64,000 nucleotides of DNA from Candidatus Thiothrix anitrata. Its GTDB lineage: Bacteria > Pseudomonadota > Gammaproteobacteria > Thiotrichales > Thiotrichaceae. The stretch's first letter is position 1. Every line of letters begins with the position of its first letter. The stretch lies in assembly GCF_017901155.1 (NCBI RefSeq), contig NZ_CP072800.1, positions 2,941,283 to 3,005,282 of the forward strand. Direction: 5' to 3'. A model generated the notes under the pieces. The model was not told where the DNA came from. It was given only the letters and a program-made list of their open reading frames with translations, and made no database searches. This document shows positions 8,901-17,961 of the stretch, in pieces. The translations under genes and the position numbers were made by a program.

Positions 8901-10273
8901 GTCTGGTCAACCAGTTCGTCTTCTAGCACCTGTTCGCAGCGCATCCCCACCAGTGCCAGCGGACGGGTGATGGCTTCGCGCAATTCGCCCGCCGTCGGCG
9001 CAACCAGCAGCAGCGCGTGGTGTTGCAGGCGTTGCCCCAGCCCGGAGTATGCCTGTTCGGTGCAATGCCCCAGAAAATCCGCCCGCAAAGTCAGCACCAG
9101 ATGCAGCGGATTATCGCCGTCCAATGCTTCCAGCAGGCAGGCGAAAAACGCCGCACGTGCGGTATCATCGCGGCATTCGGTGAACACTTCCTCAAACTGG
9201 TCAATCACCAGCAGCAGCCGTTTGCCCGCCGTGACCAGCCGCAACACCTCACGCTGCAAATCCGCACCACTCGCCAGCGTGCCCACTTGCGCATCAGGAA
9301 AACCGCGCACCAGCGTATCCCGCAAATTCTGCAACGGCTGGGCAGTCGGGCGCATCACCAACACCTGCCAATCACTTTCCGGCAATTTCGGCAACAAGCC
9401 AGCCAGCACCAGCGACGACTTGCCACTGCCCGAAGCCCCCAGCAGCGGCACAAAACGGCTGGTACTGAGCTTGTCGAGCAATTGCTGGATCATGCCATCA
9501 CGCCCGAAGAAGAATTCCCGGTCAGCCTGCGTGAAAGTCAACAAGCCTTTGTACGGCGGATGGTCGGGCGGATAAGGCGATGCCATACTAACTTCACCGT
9601 GATATTGCGTGAGGGTAAAGGCGGAATTACCCCGGAATAACACTTGCTGAGGTAAGTTTTTGCGGTGCGCTTCGAGGTAGTCGACAAACTCCATCACACG
9701 GATTTCCGGCCTATCCTGATCTGGTGTTAGTGCTTCACACAGTATTTCCGTCAGCAGGCTTTGCCCATTTTTGGCAAGTGCCTCCCCATCTGCGGTTGAA
9801 GCAGCCACCAAACAAAAGCTCTTTTTCTCGGAAGGCTTGAACTTCAACACCTCCCCACTATGGCAACAATCCAGCCAAACGCAGAGATTTTTAACGGTAC
9901 TGTTTTCCGCCAATTCGATCAGAAATGACAAAGGAACGGCTAACGGGTCATCGGTAGCGGATAGGTACGAAGCCATGCCGTGATGGGATACGCCATGCCC
10001 AGAGAAATAGAAAACTGCCAGTTCGACTTCTTCGCCCGCTTGAGGATTCAGCACCTCACGTAACTTATCCCGCAACGCTTGCGCGAGCACTTTGCCAGAA
10101 CTCCCAACTTTGCCATCCGCCAACGGCAAGGGATACAGCATGTCAAAACCGCCGTATTCGGACAGCACATCATAAACTTGCTGGGCATCATTAACAGGCG
10201 CGGCAAGGTTGCCTAACTTAGTGTGTGATTCATACTGGCTGACACCAACAATCAAAGCGATACGGCGCGACAT
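5960..10273 (-). CDS. caspase (peptidase C14)-STAND NTPase-WD40 protein
   Basis: The 1437-residue protein has four parts. Residues 1-230 are a caspase-like protease with His93 in FSGHG and Cys137 in LDCCHSGE. About residues 270-620 are a STAND-type NTPase with Walker A GASGSGKSS and Walker B LLLVIDQFEEVF. One membrane helix follows near residue 690 (LIALIMVLLCIGIFITTW). The C-terminal half has about 14 WD40 repeats, enough for two seven-bladed propellers. By family logic the WD40 part senses a trigger, the NTPase oligomerises and the caspase cuts proteins, as in bacterial programmed-death or antiphage systems. The ATG at 10273 is chosen over a TTG at 10327. Trypco1 is divergent, 72 bp away. 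Confidence 0.88.
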   Translation of the reverse strand: MSRRIALIVGVSQYESHTKLGNLAAPVNDAQQVYDVLSEYGGFDMLYPLPLADGKVGSSGKVLAQALRDKLREVLNPQAGEEVELAVFYFSGHGVSHHGMASYLSATDDPLAVPLSFLIELAENSTVKNLCVWLDCCHSGEVLKFKPSEKKSFCLVAASTADGEALAKNGQSLLTEILCEALTPDQDRPEIRVMEFVDYLEAHRKNLPQQVLFRGNSAFTLTQYHGEVSMASPYPPDHPPYKGLLTFTQADREFFFGRDGMIQQLLDKLSTSRFVPLLGASGSGKSSLVLAGLLPKLPESDWQVLVMRPTAQPLQNLRDTLVRGFPDAQVGTLASGADLQREVLRLVTAGKRLLLVIDQFEEVFTECRDDTARAAFFACLLEALDGDNPLHLVLTLRADFLGHCTEQAYSGLGQRLQHHALLLVAPTAGELREAITRPLALVGMRCEQVLEDELVDQTLHAKGSLPLLQYVLEKLWQSARQERSRELTLAMYQQLGGQHGGGLRGVLNEKADAFYQQLEPQQQRLMEWLMVELTQVGDGQDDTRRTVTLQELHNRQPQYTEELDALLAQLVTQERLLTQDHDDHGQATITVAHEALIRDWQRLQGWLASNHEIKSWRLRLEDSITAWKNKVSGSLLREKRLAEAQQIIDRNPNSLLIGQDEKAFITASQNEERQRKKAKAQLIALIMVLLCIGIFITTWQWRETEQQRQEANRQTKVALVGKLTSQSASAMRLPSVINGYTAQGLLLATQALSLDKVSPIAWAALSDGLQTSEHLRKVFNGHEKPVTAVAFSPDSKYVISGSEDKTLRLWDIASGQPVGKPWHGHEDKVLTTAFSPNGKYVVSGSEDKTVRLWDVASGQPIGKPWHGHQDRVISVAFSLDGKYVVSGSADNTLRRWEVTTGQTLGDPMRGQKSENVGSAEAFSPDGKYMVSRSEDHPTQLRESISGQAIGEVWDRDTYWVSSVAFSPNGKYVLTGTAGLTANYTLQLRKVVSGETIGEPLIGHKGSILDVAFNPDGKYVISASGDKTLRLWEVASGHSIGEPWYGHESRVRVAEFSPDGKYVISGGEDNTLRLWEVASRQAFSEVWRGHKGNVESVVFSPDGKYVVSGSLDSTLRLWDAVNGHPIGKPWHWHKEIVSAVAFSPDGKFVVSGGWDKTLCLWNVSNGQPIGNPWIGHQNRVNSVAFSSDGKRVISGSSDNTLRLWDAAVGQMIGEPWYGHEGSVEAVAFSPDGKRVISGSVDNTLRLWDARSGQAIGEPWRGHQKGVSSVAFSPDGRLVISETGNTLQLWDVETGQIIGEPWLGHEESVSSVAFSPDGKYVISGSWDKTLRLWDTATGQTIGEPWRGHENQVNNVAFSPDGKYVISGAGGNIFEPVDNSLRLWDADPESWAKKACSIVNRNFSLAEWQRFIGDALPYQKTCPDLPAPGEEGWVEPYAGG

Positions 10274-10345
10274 AAGGGGGTTCTCTGTAGCAGCAAACGC
10301 CCCTATGGTAGTATGAAAACCCCACAACCACCAAAGGTATCAACA
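10274..10345. promoter_or_regulatory. divergent promoter region between caspase and Trypco1 genes
   Basis: The 72 bp between the two ATGs must hold both promoters. It is kept almost unchanged in the duplicated copy at 3378-3449, even though the caspase gene there is lost. No clear -35/-10 pair or operator palindrome stands out by eye. The Trypco1 side has AAAGG before its ATG; the caspase side has no clear ribosome site. Confidence 0.4.
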
Positions 10346-10714
10346 ATGGCAACCCTCAAGGCAATAGCACTGGAAAACGGGCAATGGGTTTACATGCAAG
10401 TCGATGAAAATGTGACTTTTCCTAACATACCGGCTGAAACACTAGACGATAGCGGTTTTGAACACAAAGGCATCAAAGAGCAGGCCAAAAAAGCGGTAGA
10501 TAATCTCGGTGATTTAATCCGCTCAATGTCCGACACTGCCGCCAAAGCCTTAGAAGATTCCGCTTTCGGCAATGCCAGCAAAATCACGCTGGAATTCGGA
10601 ATCAAATTGGGTGGTGAAACAGGCATTCCCTATATCGCGAACGGCAAAGCCGAAGGCTCGGTCAACGTCAAGGTGGAGTTCTCCCCACACTCAATCCCAG
10701 CATCAACCAGATAG
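10346..10714 (+). CDS. Trypco1-type protein partnered with the caspase-STAND protein, copy 2
   Basis: The 122-residue protein belongs to the Trypco1 group and is nearly identical to the copy at 3450-3818; differences cluster at residues 26-36 (for example FPNIPAETLDD against FPDIPTETPDD). It is transcribed divergently from the intact caspase-NTPase-WD40 gene with a 72-bp spacer, so the two are likely co-regulated. The small size, absence of a signal peptide and central helix suggest a cytoplasmic partner or regulator. A distant relative at 53198-53587 sits beside a trypsin-like protease. Confidence 0.75.
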   Translation: MATLKAIALENGQWVYMQVDENVTFPNIPAETLDDSGFEHKGIKEQAKKAVDNLGDLIRSMSDTAAKALEDSAFGNASKITLEFGIKLGGETGIPYIANGKAEGSVNVKVEFSPHSIPASTR

Positions 10715-10739
10715 CTGAAATTACAGGAGAGTGAGTGAA

Positions 10740-11290
10740 CTAACCGAATTTCGGCAAATGAGCAAGTGATTCCTTGATCGCTTCCTCCGGGTAATCGAAG
10801 TCGGTTAAATCACCTTGGAGGTAACGGTCATAAGAAGTCATGTCGAAGTGTCCGTGACCTGACAGGTTGAACAACAGGGTTTTAGCTTCGCCCGTTTTTG
10901 CGCAGTTTTGTGCTTCACGAATCGTAGCGGCAATCGCGTGGCAGGATTCAGGAGCGGTGATAATCCCTTCACTTTTCGCAAACAGCACTCCGGCAGCAAA
11001 GGTTTCCAGTTGCGGAACGGCAACGGCTTCGATTAAACCTTCGTGATATAACTGGCTCACTAACACATGATTGAAGACAGAACCCAAGGCGTAATTGGTG
11101 TCCGCACGGCTAGCAGCCTCTTCCACCGCTTCGGAAATGGCAATCCCCAATGAGCCATTGGAATCGGGATGTGCCGCCAAAATGGCACGCCCGGATGCGG
11201 TCATATCGGTAGGGCTGGCGAAAACTTCCGCTCCCCACGTTTGCATCATGGAACGGCGGTAGGGCTTCTGTTCGTAGCTGATTTTGACCA
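10740..11290 (-). pseudogene. TrpB-like gene, truncated and internally deleted copy
   Basis: The sequence matches 3844-4724 but lacks the 5' part, ending at 11290 within KISYEQKPYRRS. It also carries an in-frame deletion of about 110 codons that removes the PLP phosphate-binding glycine loop (the frame jumps from ALGSVFNHVL to VSQLYHEG). The PLP lysine region is missing too. The apparent 169-residue open frame starting at an internal ATG (11249) cannot encode a working enzyme. Confidence 0.85.
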
Positions 11291-11390
11291 GCCAATTTCA
11301 GAGCATAAGCGTGTTGCACTGGGGTTATCGCTTGCTGCCAGCCATTCCCTGCTATCCTTAAAAGCAGTCGTCCGGTAAGCGAGAACCAAT

Positions 11391-14093
11391 ATGAATAAGC
11401 AAGCGTGGCACACCCTTCCCTCTAACGACACGCTAAGTCGTTTAGACAGTCAGGCTACGGGTCTTGACACCCACACCGCCCAAGAACGCCACCGCACCCA
11501 CGGTGCAAACCGCCTGCCCGCACCGCCTAAACGCAACCCTGTGATCCGTTTCCTACTGCATTTCCACAATATCCTGATTTACGTGTTGATTGCGGCAGCG
11601 GCGGTTACAGCCTTGTTAGGTCATTGGGTCGATACCAGCGTGATTTTGGCGGTGGTTGTGGTCAATGCAATTATTGGTTTCCTGCAAGAGGGCAAGGCGG
11701 AACAGGCAATGGAGGCCATTCGGCAGATGCTTGCCCCCCAAGCAGCGGTATTGCGTGATGGCAAACGCACGACGGTGGCGGGGGAAATGCTTGTCCCCGG
11801 TGATATTGTCTTGCTGGAGGCAGGCGATAAAGTGCCAGCCGACTTGCGCCTGTTGCAGGCTTACGGCTTGCAGGTGCAGGAAGCTATTCTGACTGGCGAA
11901 TCCGTCCCCGTGGATAAGCAGGTGGAAATTGTCCCCGCTGAGGCGGCGTTGGGTGATCGCACCAATCTGGCATTCAGCGGTACGAATGTGACTAGCGGAC
12001 AAGGGCAAGGCGTGGTAGTCGCGATTGGCGGGCAGACCGAAATCGGGCGCATTAGTGGCTTGCTGGCTAAGGTTGATAGCCTCACCACGCCATTGGTGGA
12101 ACAAATGGATATGTTCGCCAAGTGGCTGACGCTGTTCATTTTGACCGTGGCAGTGCTGATTTTTGCGTTCGGCTATTTTGTGCAACATCAGAATTTCAGC
12201 GACTTATTCATGGCTGTGGTGGGCTTGTCGGTAGCTGCGATTCCTGCCGGATTACCAGCGGTATTGACCATTACACTGGCGGTTGGGGTGCAAGCAATGG
12301 CGCGGCGCAATGCGATTGTACGCCGCTTGCCTGCGATTGAAACCATTGGTGCGGTTTCGGTGATCTGTTCCGACAAAACGGGCACGTTGACCCGCAATGA
12401 AATGATGGTCGCGGCACTGGCTGGTGGCGCAGGTTTGTTTCGGGTAGCGGGCGAAGGTTACGCCCCGCATGGCACGATTGCGCCCGACAACGCCCCGCAT
12501 AACCCCCAGCCTGTAGCCGATACGCAGCCGCTATTACAGCTCATGGGGCTAACTGCCTTGCTGTGTAACGATGCTGAACTTAAACAGCACGAAACCTTGT
12601 GGCGGGTGGAAGGCGATCCGATGGAAGGCGCGTTACTCGCATTTGCGGCGAAAACCGGGCTGGATGTCTCGCAACAACGCCAGCAATGGGCGCGTGTCGC
12701 GGTGATTCCGTTTGATTCGCGGCATAAATTCATGGCAAGTCTGCATCACCATGCACAGACGCAAACCACGCGGGTATTTCTCAAAGGTGCGCCCGAACAT
12801 TTGCTGGCAATGTGTCACCACCAGCATAACGCTAGGGGTGAGACTGCGCCGCTGGATGCCGATTTCTGGCACGTTCAGGCAGAAGACATTGCCGCACAGG
12901 GGCAGCGCGTATTGGCACTGGCAGTCCGCACCCTGCCTACCAGGCAAACCACCTTGGAACACGCCGATGTACAAACCGATGTGGTGTTTTTAGGGTTGGT
13001 CGGTTTGATTGACCCGCCGCGCCCGGAAGCGATTGCTGCCGTGGCTGATTGCCATCGTGCTGGAATTCGCGTCAAAATGATTACCGGCGACCATGCTGCC
13101 ACCGCTGCGGCGATTGGCAAGCAAATCGGTTTGCAACACCCCAATAAAGTCTTGACCGGTGGTGAACTCGATATGTTGGATGAGGCGGAATTGGCAATGA
13201 CGGTGCTGCGCACCGACATCTTTGCCCGCACCACCCCGGAACATAAATTGCGTCTGGTCACGGCTTTGCAAGAACACGGCATGACGGTGGCAATGACCGG
13301 GGATGGTGTGAATGACGCACCCGCGCTCAAACGTGCCGATGCCGGTATTGCGATGGGGCAAAAAGGCAGTGAAGCCGCCAAGGAAGCCGCTGAATTGGTG
13401 TTGGCAGATGATAATTTTGCCTCGATTGCCGCAGCGGTGCGCGAAGGGCGTACCGTGTACGACAATATCCGCAAGGTGATTAGTTGGACATTGCCAACCA
13501 ATGCGGGGGAGGCGGCGGTGATTATCCTTGCCTTGCTGTTTGGGATGATGTTGCCGATTACCCCGATTCAAATCTTGTGGGTGAATATGATTACGGCAGT
13601 GACCTTGGGCATTGCGTTGGCATTTGAGCCAACCGAGGCAAACACCATGCAACGTCCGCCACGTCCGCGCCATGAGCCGTTATTGGGCGGGGCATTGGTG
13701 TGGCAGATTTCACTGGTATCATTGCTGTTCGTTGCCGGGGTTTTTGGTATTTATTTGTATGCACAAGATCAGGGCTATAGCGTGGAACTTGCCCGCACGA
13801 TGGCGATGAATACACTGGTGGTGATGGAAATCGCTTATTTGTTTTTCATCCGCAATATGTACAGCACCTCACTGAGTTGGGAAGCAGTACGCGGCACCAA
13901 AGTGGTGTGGATTTCGATTATCGTGGTGGCGGTTGCCCAGTTAGCGATTACCTATGTGCCACTGTTCCAAAGCATCTTCGCCACGCAAGCGGTTAGTTTT
14001 GCCGATAATGTATTGATTTTCGGCGTTGGTGTGGCGTTGTTTGTGTTAATCGAGTTGGAAAAACAGATGCGCTTACGTTTGCAGGGGAGCTAA
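11391..14093 (+). CDS. P-type cation-transporting ATPase (Ca/Na/H type)
   Basis: The 900-residue protein has the full P-type ATPase plan: an N-terminal cation-ATPase segment, actuator motif LTGESVPV near residue 165, membrane motif PAGLP, phosphorylation site CSDKTGTLT near residue 330, hinge motif TGDGVNDAP, and six membrane helices at the C-terminus. It lacks metal-binding CxxC domains and the CPC motif, so it is not a copper/zinc pump. The type (PMA/SERCA-like) moves cations such as Ca, Na or H. It is the first gene of a tight operon with an antiporter and a universal stress protein (3-bp gaps), which suggests ion or pH stress. Confidence 0.88.
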   Translation: MNKQAWHTLPSNDTLSRLDSQATGLDTHTAQERHRTHGANRLPAPPKRNPVIRFLLHFHNILIYVLIAAAAVTALLGHWVDTSVILAVVVVNAIIGFLQEGKAEQAMEAIRQMLAPQAAVLRDGKRTTVAGEMLVPGDIVLLEAGDKVPADLRLLQAYGLQVQEAILTGESVPVDKQVEIVPAEAALGDRTNLAFSGTNVTSGQGQGVVVAIGGQTEIGRISGLLAKVDSLTTPLVEQMDMFAKWLTLFILTVAVLIFAFGYFVQHQNFSDLFMAVVGLSVAAIPAGLPAVLTITLAVGVQAMARRNAIVRRLPAIETIGAVSVICSDKTGTLTRNEMMVAALAGGAGLFRVAGEGYAPHGTIAPDNAPHNPQPVADTQPLLQLMGLTALLCNDAELKQHETLWRVEGDPMEGALLAFAAKTGLDVSQQRQQWARVAVIPFDSRHKFMASLHHHAQTQTTRVFLKGAPEHLLAMCHHQHNARGETAPLDADFWHVQAEDIAAQGQRVLALAVRTLPTRQTTLEHADVQTDVVFLGLVGLIDPPRPEAIAAVADCHRAGIRVKMITGDHAATAAAIGKQIGLQHPNKVLTGGELDMLDEAELAMTVLRTDIFARTTPEHKLRLVTALQEHGMTVAMTGDGVNDAPALKRADAGIAMGQKGSEAAKEAAELVLADDNFASIAAAVREGRTVYDNIRKVISWTLPTNAGEAAVIILALLFGMMLPITPIQILWVNMITAVTLGIALAFEPTEANTMQRPPRPRHEPLLGGALVWQISLVSLLFVAGVFGIYLYAQDQGYSVELARTMAMNTLVVMEIAYLFFIRNMYSTSLSWEAVRGTKVVWISIIVVAVAQLAITYVPLFQSIFATQAVSFADNVLIFGVGVALFVLIELEKQMRLRLQGS

Positions 14094-14096
14094 CCT

Positions 14097-15803
14097 ATGG
14101 ACTTGGTACCACTGATCCATTCATCGCCATTCTATGAGTTAACCGCGTTGGTGGTGTTAGCGGCTGTTATCGGCTTTGTCGGGTTATTGCTGCGCCAGCC
14201 AATGATTGTGAGTTTCATTGCGGTGGGAGTGCTGGCAGGGCCTTCGGCATTGGATATTGTGCAGTCCAAAGAAAATATCGAATTGCTCTCAGAACTGGGA
14301 ATTGCTTTGCTGCTGTTTCTGGTTGGTTTGAAGCTGGATTTGAAGCTGGTGCGTTCTTTGGGGATGGTGTCGCTGGCAACTGGCTTGGGGCAGGTGTTGT
14401 TCACGTCGGTGATTGGCTTTCTGATTGGGTTGGCGTTGGGGCTGGATACCATTACCTCGCTGTATGTTGCGGTGGCACTGACCTTTTCCAGCACCATTAT
14501 TATCGTCAAGCTGCTGTCAGATAAGAAGGAAGTGGATTCGTTGCACGGGCGTATCGCTATCGGTTTCCTCATTGTGCAGGACTTGGTGGTGGTACTGGCA
14601 ATGATGGTGCTGTCGGCATTTGGTATCGGTGCGCAAGGTGGAGCGGATGCTAACGTGTGGCTGCACATCGGCACGGTATTGCTCTACGGGCTGGCAATGT
14701 TGGTGTTTGTGGGCTTGTTTATCCGCTATCTGGCAACGCCGTTGGTAGGGCAAGTGGTACATTCACCGGAATTATTGGTGACGTTTGCGATTGGCTGGGC
14801 GGCATTGCTGGCGGCATTGGGCAGCCATTTGGGTTTCAGCAAGGAGCTGGGCGGCTTGCTGGCGGGGGTGGCATTGGCTTCGACCCCGTACCGCGAGGCG
14901 ATTGTGTCGCGGCTGGCATCGTTGCGGGATTTTTTGCTGCTGTTTTTCTTTATCGCGCTGGGGATGCACCTTGACCTTGGTTTGTTGGGGGCGCAACTCT
15001 TCCCTGCATTGGTGTTCTCGGTGTTTGTATTGATCGGTAATCCGCTGATTGTTTTGGCGATTATGGGGGCAATGGGCTATCGCAAACGCACTGGCTTTTT
15101 GGCAGGGCTGACGGTGGCGCAAATCAGCGAGTTTTCCCTGATTTTTATGGCAATGGGGCTGACGCTGGGGCATGTGAATGCGGAAGCCCTCGGTTTGGTG
15201 ACATTGGTAGGGTTGGTGACGATTGCGCTGTCGGTGTACATGATTACCTATTCCCATACCCTGTATGCATGGCTGGAACCGCTGCTAGGGGTATTTGAAA
15301 AACGCATTCCAGTGCGGGAACTGGCACACCACCAAGGGGAACAAACCTTGCAACCCCATGATATTTTGCTGTTTGGGCTGGGGCGTTACGGCAATGTGCT
15401 GGCAGAAACGCTGCGACAACACGGCTTTCGGGTATTGGGCGTGGACTTTAACCCCGATGAAGTGCGCCAATGGCAGGAACGCGGGTACGAAGCGATTTAC
15501 GGTGATGCCTGTGACCCGGAATTTGTCGGGCATTTGCCGCTGCAAGGGGTAAAATGTGTGATTTCAGCTTTGCCACAACACGCGGTGAGCCTCACCCACG
15601 AAAATGCGCACTTGATGTTGTTGGATGCGCTGCACCGTCAACATTACGCGGGCAAGATTGCGATTGCTCTGCAACAGTCCAATGATGCAGAAGATGTTGA
15701 CCGCTTGAAAAGACGCGGGGCGGATTTGATCTTTCAGCCCTTCCACGACGCTGCTGCACAGGCGGCAGAACAACTTAAGGCACTATTAGCCACGAAGGAG
15801 TAA
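14097..15803 (+). CDS. CPA2-family K+/H+ antiporter with RCK domain (Kef/YbaL type)
   Basis: The 568-residue protein has about 12 hydrophobic helices (residues 1-390, for example LLLFLVGLKLDLKLV and GGLLAGVALASTPYREA). A cytosolic TrkA-N/RCK nucleotide-binding domain follows, starting HDILLFGLGRYG near residue 418. Kef-like proteins exchange K+ or Na+ for H+ and are gated by NAD(H) or glutathione through the RCK domain. It lies 3 bp after the P-type ATPase gene and 3 bp before the UspA-like gene, so the three are probably co-translated for ion homeostasis. Confidence 0.88.
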   Translation: MDLVPLIHSSPFYELTALVVLAAVIGFVGLLLRQPMIVSFIAVGVLAGPSALDIVQSKENIELLSELGIALLLFLVGLKLDLKLVRSLGMVSLATGLGQVLFTSVIGFLIGLALGLDTITSLYVAVALTFSSTIIIVKLLSDKKEVDSLHGRIAIGFLIVQDLVVVLAMMVLSAFGIGAQGGADANVWLHIGTVLLYGLAMLVFVGLFIRYLATPLVGQVVHSPELLVTFAIGWAALLAALGSHLGFSKELGGLLAGVALASTPYREAIVSRLASLRDFLLLFFFIALGMHLDLGLLGAQLFPALVFSVFVLIGNPLIVLAIMGAMGYRKRTGFLAGLTVAQISEFSLIFMAMGLTLGHVNAEALGLVTLVGLVTIALSVYMITYSHTLYAWLEPLLGVFEKRIPVRELAHHQGEQTLQPHDILLFGLGRYGNVLAETLRQHGFRVLGVDFNPDEVRQWQERGYEAIYGDACDPEFVGHLPLQGVKCVISALPQHAVSLTHENAHLMLLDALHRQHYAGKIAIALQQSNDAEDVDRLKRRGADLIFQPFHDAAAQAAEQLKALLATKE

Positions 15804-15806
15804 ACC

Positions 15807-16757
15807 ATGCGCCACTTTCATCATATTCTGTACGCCAGCACGCATTTGGATGACGCTACCTTGGATGGCTTAAAGCAAGCCCTAAGCATTGCTCGTGAAA
15901 ATCAGGCGACACTGAAGTTCTTGTTGTTACACCCGGAATTGCCCTCAAACCAATGGGAATACCGTGATATGTACCACAACTTTTTTCAGTCGCAAGTACA
16001 GGAATTACTCGAAACGGCGCGTGCTGCACTGAGTGCGTCCGCAGCGGAAATTCCGGCGGTGCGGGTGGAACTCGAAGCGATTAGTGATCCGCCCGCGATT
16101 AGCATGATTCGCCATGTGTTGCGTGATGGGCATGATTTATTGATTAAGGAAGCGGAAGTTAAAGGCAATCACAAGGGTTTTAAGGCATTGGACATGACCT
16201 TGCTGCGTAAATGCCCCTGCCCGGTGTGGCTGGCACGCCCGATCAGTGCTTCCCGTGCGGACATGCGGGTGGCAGTCGCGATTAACCCGGAAAGCCGCGA
16301 TGATAACGAGCAAGCACTAAGCTTGCGTTTGTTGGAACTTGCCAGTTCATTGGCGACGACGACCAGCGCTGAATTAGCGATTGTGTCGTGCTGGGATTAT
16401 CCATTTGAAGAGTTCTTGCGCCACAATGGGCGGGCAGAAGTGGCGGAGGCAACCATCTTGCAAACAGTGCTGGATGCGGAAAGTGAACATCGCGCCACCC
16501 TCCAGCATTTGCTCCAACAGGCTGGATTAACACCAAGGCACTACCGCGTTTATCACTTACGCGGGCAAGCCGATGACCTGATTCCCGACTTTGTTGAGGC
16601 GCATCAGGTGGATGTGTTGGTAATGGGCAGTGTGGCGCGTACCGGCATTAAAGGCTTTCTGATCGGTAATACGGCTGAAAACATTGCCGAGGAATTGGGT
16701 GGCAGCTTGGTGGCACTCAAACCCCACGGCTTTGTTTCGCCGATTGAGCCTTATTGA
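15807..16757 (+). CDS. universal stress protein with tandem Usp domains (UspE-like)
   Basis: The 316-residue protein contains two Usp domains. The first starts RHFHHILYASTHLDD. The second starts near residue 155 and ends with the Usp nucleotide-binding motif VLVMGSVARTGIKGFLIGN, which fits the G-2x-G-9x-G(S/T) pattern of ATP-binding members. Usp proteins are cytoplasmic stress factors. As the last gene of the ATPase-antiporter operon it may couple energy or ion status to transport. It overlaps the convergent permease gene by 7 bp. Confidence 0.85.
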   Translation: MRHFHHILYASTHLDDATLDGLKQALSIARENQATLKFLLLHPELPSNQWEYRDMYHNFFQSQVQELLETARAALSASAAEIPAVRVELEAISDPPAISMIRHVLRDGHDLLIKEAEVKGNHKGFKALDMTLLRKCPCPVWLARPISASRADMRVAVAINPESRDDNEQALSLRLLELASSLATTTSAELAIVSCWDYPFEEFLRHNGRAEVAEATILQTVLDAESEHRATLQHLLQQAGLTPRHYRVYHLRGQADDLIPDFVEAHQVDVLVMGSVARTGIKGFLIGNTAENIAEELGGSLVALKPHGFVSPIEPY

Positions 16758-17821
16758 GGCAATACCACGCTACTGACTTGCTGAGGCCAGGCATTGATCA
16801 CCGCATTGATCAAGGTCGCCAGCGGAATCGCGAAAAATACGCCCCAAATGCCCCAAATCGAGCCAAAAAACAACACCGCCGTGATAATCGCGGCGGGGTG
16901 TAAATTAACCATTTCTGCGAACAGCAACGGTACTAGCAGATTGCCATCCAGAAATTGGATAATCCCGTAGGCGATCATGACGTAGGCAAAATCGGCGTTA
17001 AATCCCCATTGGAAATACGCCACAATCGCCACTGGCAATGTCACCACCGCAGCCCCCACGTAGGGAATCAGCACCGAAATACCCACCAAAAACGACAATA
17101 GCATTGAATAACGTAAGTCAAACACCACAAATGCGATGAAAGAAGCTGCCCACACGATCAGAATTTCCAGAAACTTACCGCGTACATAACCGGCGATTTT
17201 GGCGTTCACTTCGCGCCAGACCTGCACCACCAATTCACGATCACTGGGCAGGAAGTTACCGAACCATGCCAACACCATGTCTTTGTCTTTCAAAAAGAAA
17301 AACACCAGCAACGGTACGACCACCAAATACACAATAAAGGCGATCAGGTTAAAGACCGATGACAAGGAAAAACTCAATACATGCCGGGATAATTGGGTCA
17401 GCTCATTGCGCAGGCTATTGAGCAATTCCACGATGGCTTGTTCGGAAATCAAGGTGGGGTACTTTTCAGGCAGTGTCAATAGGGCATCTTGCCCGGCAGC
17501 GATCATGCCCGGAATTTCCAAGGCAAATTGCGTTGCTTGTTTGAACATCAGCGGGGCGAGTATCACCAGCACCAATAACAGCAGCATCACGAATAGACTG
17601 AAGACCAGCAGAATTGAGGCAAAGCGTGGTAGCTTGCAGCGTCGCAGTAAATGCACCGCCCCGTCCAACAGGTAGGCGATAATGACGGCTGCCAACATCG
17701 GTGCAAGTATTTTTCCCGCAAAAACAATGACACTTAAACCCAGCAACAGTAACATTGCCAAAATGGCAACTTGGGGGTTGGAGAAGTGTCGGATATACCA
17801 GTCGTTGAGCAGTTTAAGCAT
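16751..17821 (-). CDS. AI-2E family transporter (PerM-like)
   Basis: The 356-residue membrane protein has the AI-2 exporter-like layout: two or three helices at the N-terminus (VAILAMLLLLGLSVIVFAG), a soluble middle with LPEKYPTLI, then helices with PLLVFFFLKDKDMVL and a C-terminal group with IPYVGAAVVTLPVA. The family includes TqsA and Na/H antiporter-like PerM proteins; substrates vary. It is convergent with the UspA-like gene and has no operon partner. Confidence 0.85.
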   Translation of the reverse strand: MLKLLNDWYIRHFSNPQVAILAMLLLLGLSVIVFAGKILAPMLAAVIIAYLLDGAVHLLRRCKLPRFASILLVFSLFVMLLLLVLVILAPLMFKQATQFALEIPGMIAAGQDALLTLPEKYPTLISEQAIVELLNSLRNELTQLSRHVLSFSLSSVFNLIAFIVYLVVVPLLVFFFLKDKDMVLAWFGNFLPSDRELVVQVWREVNAKIAGYVRGKFLEILIVWAASFIAFVVFDLRYSMLLSFLVGISVLIPYVGAAVVTLPVAIVAYFQWGFNADFAYVMIAYGIIQFLDGNLLVPLLFAEMVNLHPAAIITAVLFFGSIWGIWGVFFAIPLATLINAVINAWPQQVSSVVLPQ

Positions 17822-17961
17822 AGGGTTATTATCGTGGCATTTGCTGGTTAGAGGTAAGGGATACTAGCAGAACCGCGTTAAAAATGGCATAAACCTGTGA
17901 CAAGCAAGGCAGTGACCTTGTGAGGTATTTCGTTTATTTTTTAATAAAAAGGATTGTGCTA

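Larger units (their letters stand above)
10179..11290. repeat. duplicated cassette, copy 2
   Basis: This is the direct copy of 3284-4724. It begins at the shared words TTGCTGGGCATCATTAACAG inside the caspase gene and ends at ATTTTGACCA in the TrpB-like gene, after which the two copies diverge. Relative to copy 1 it has lost about 330 bp between 11067 and 11070. Confidence 0.85.

Noticed and set aside
12990-13673. Long minus-strand frames inside the P-type ATPase gene.
   Set aside because: They run opposite the DKTGT/GDGVND coding region, have no family resemblance and no ribosome site.
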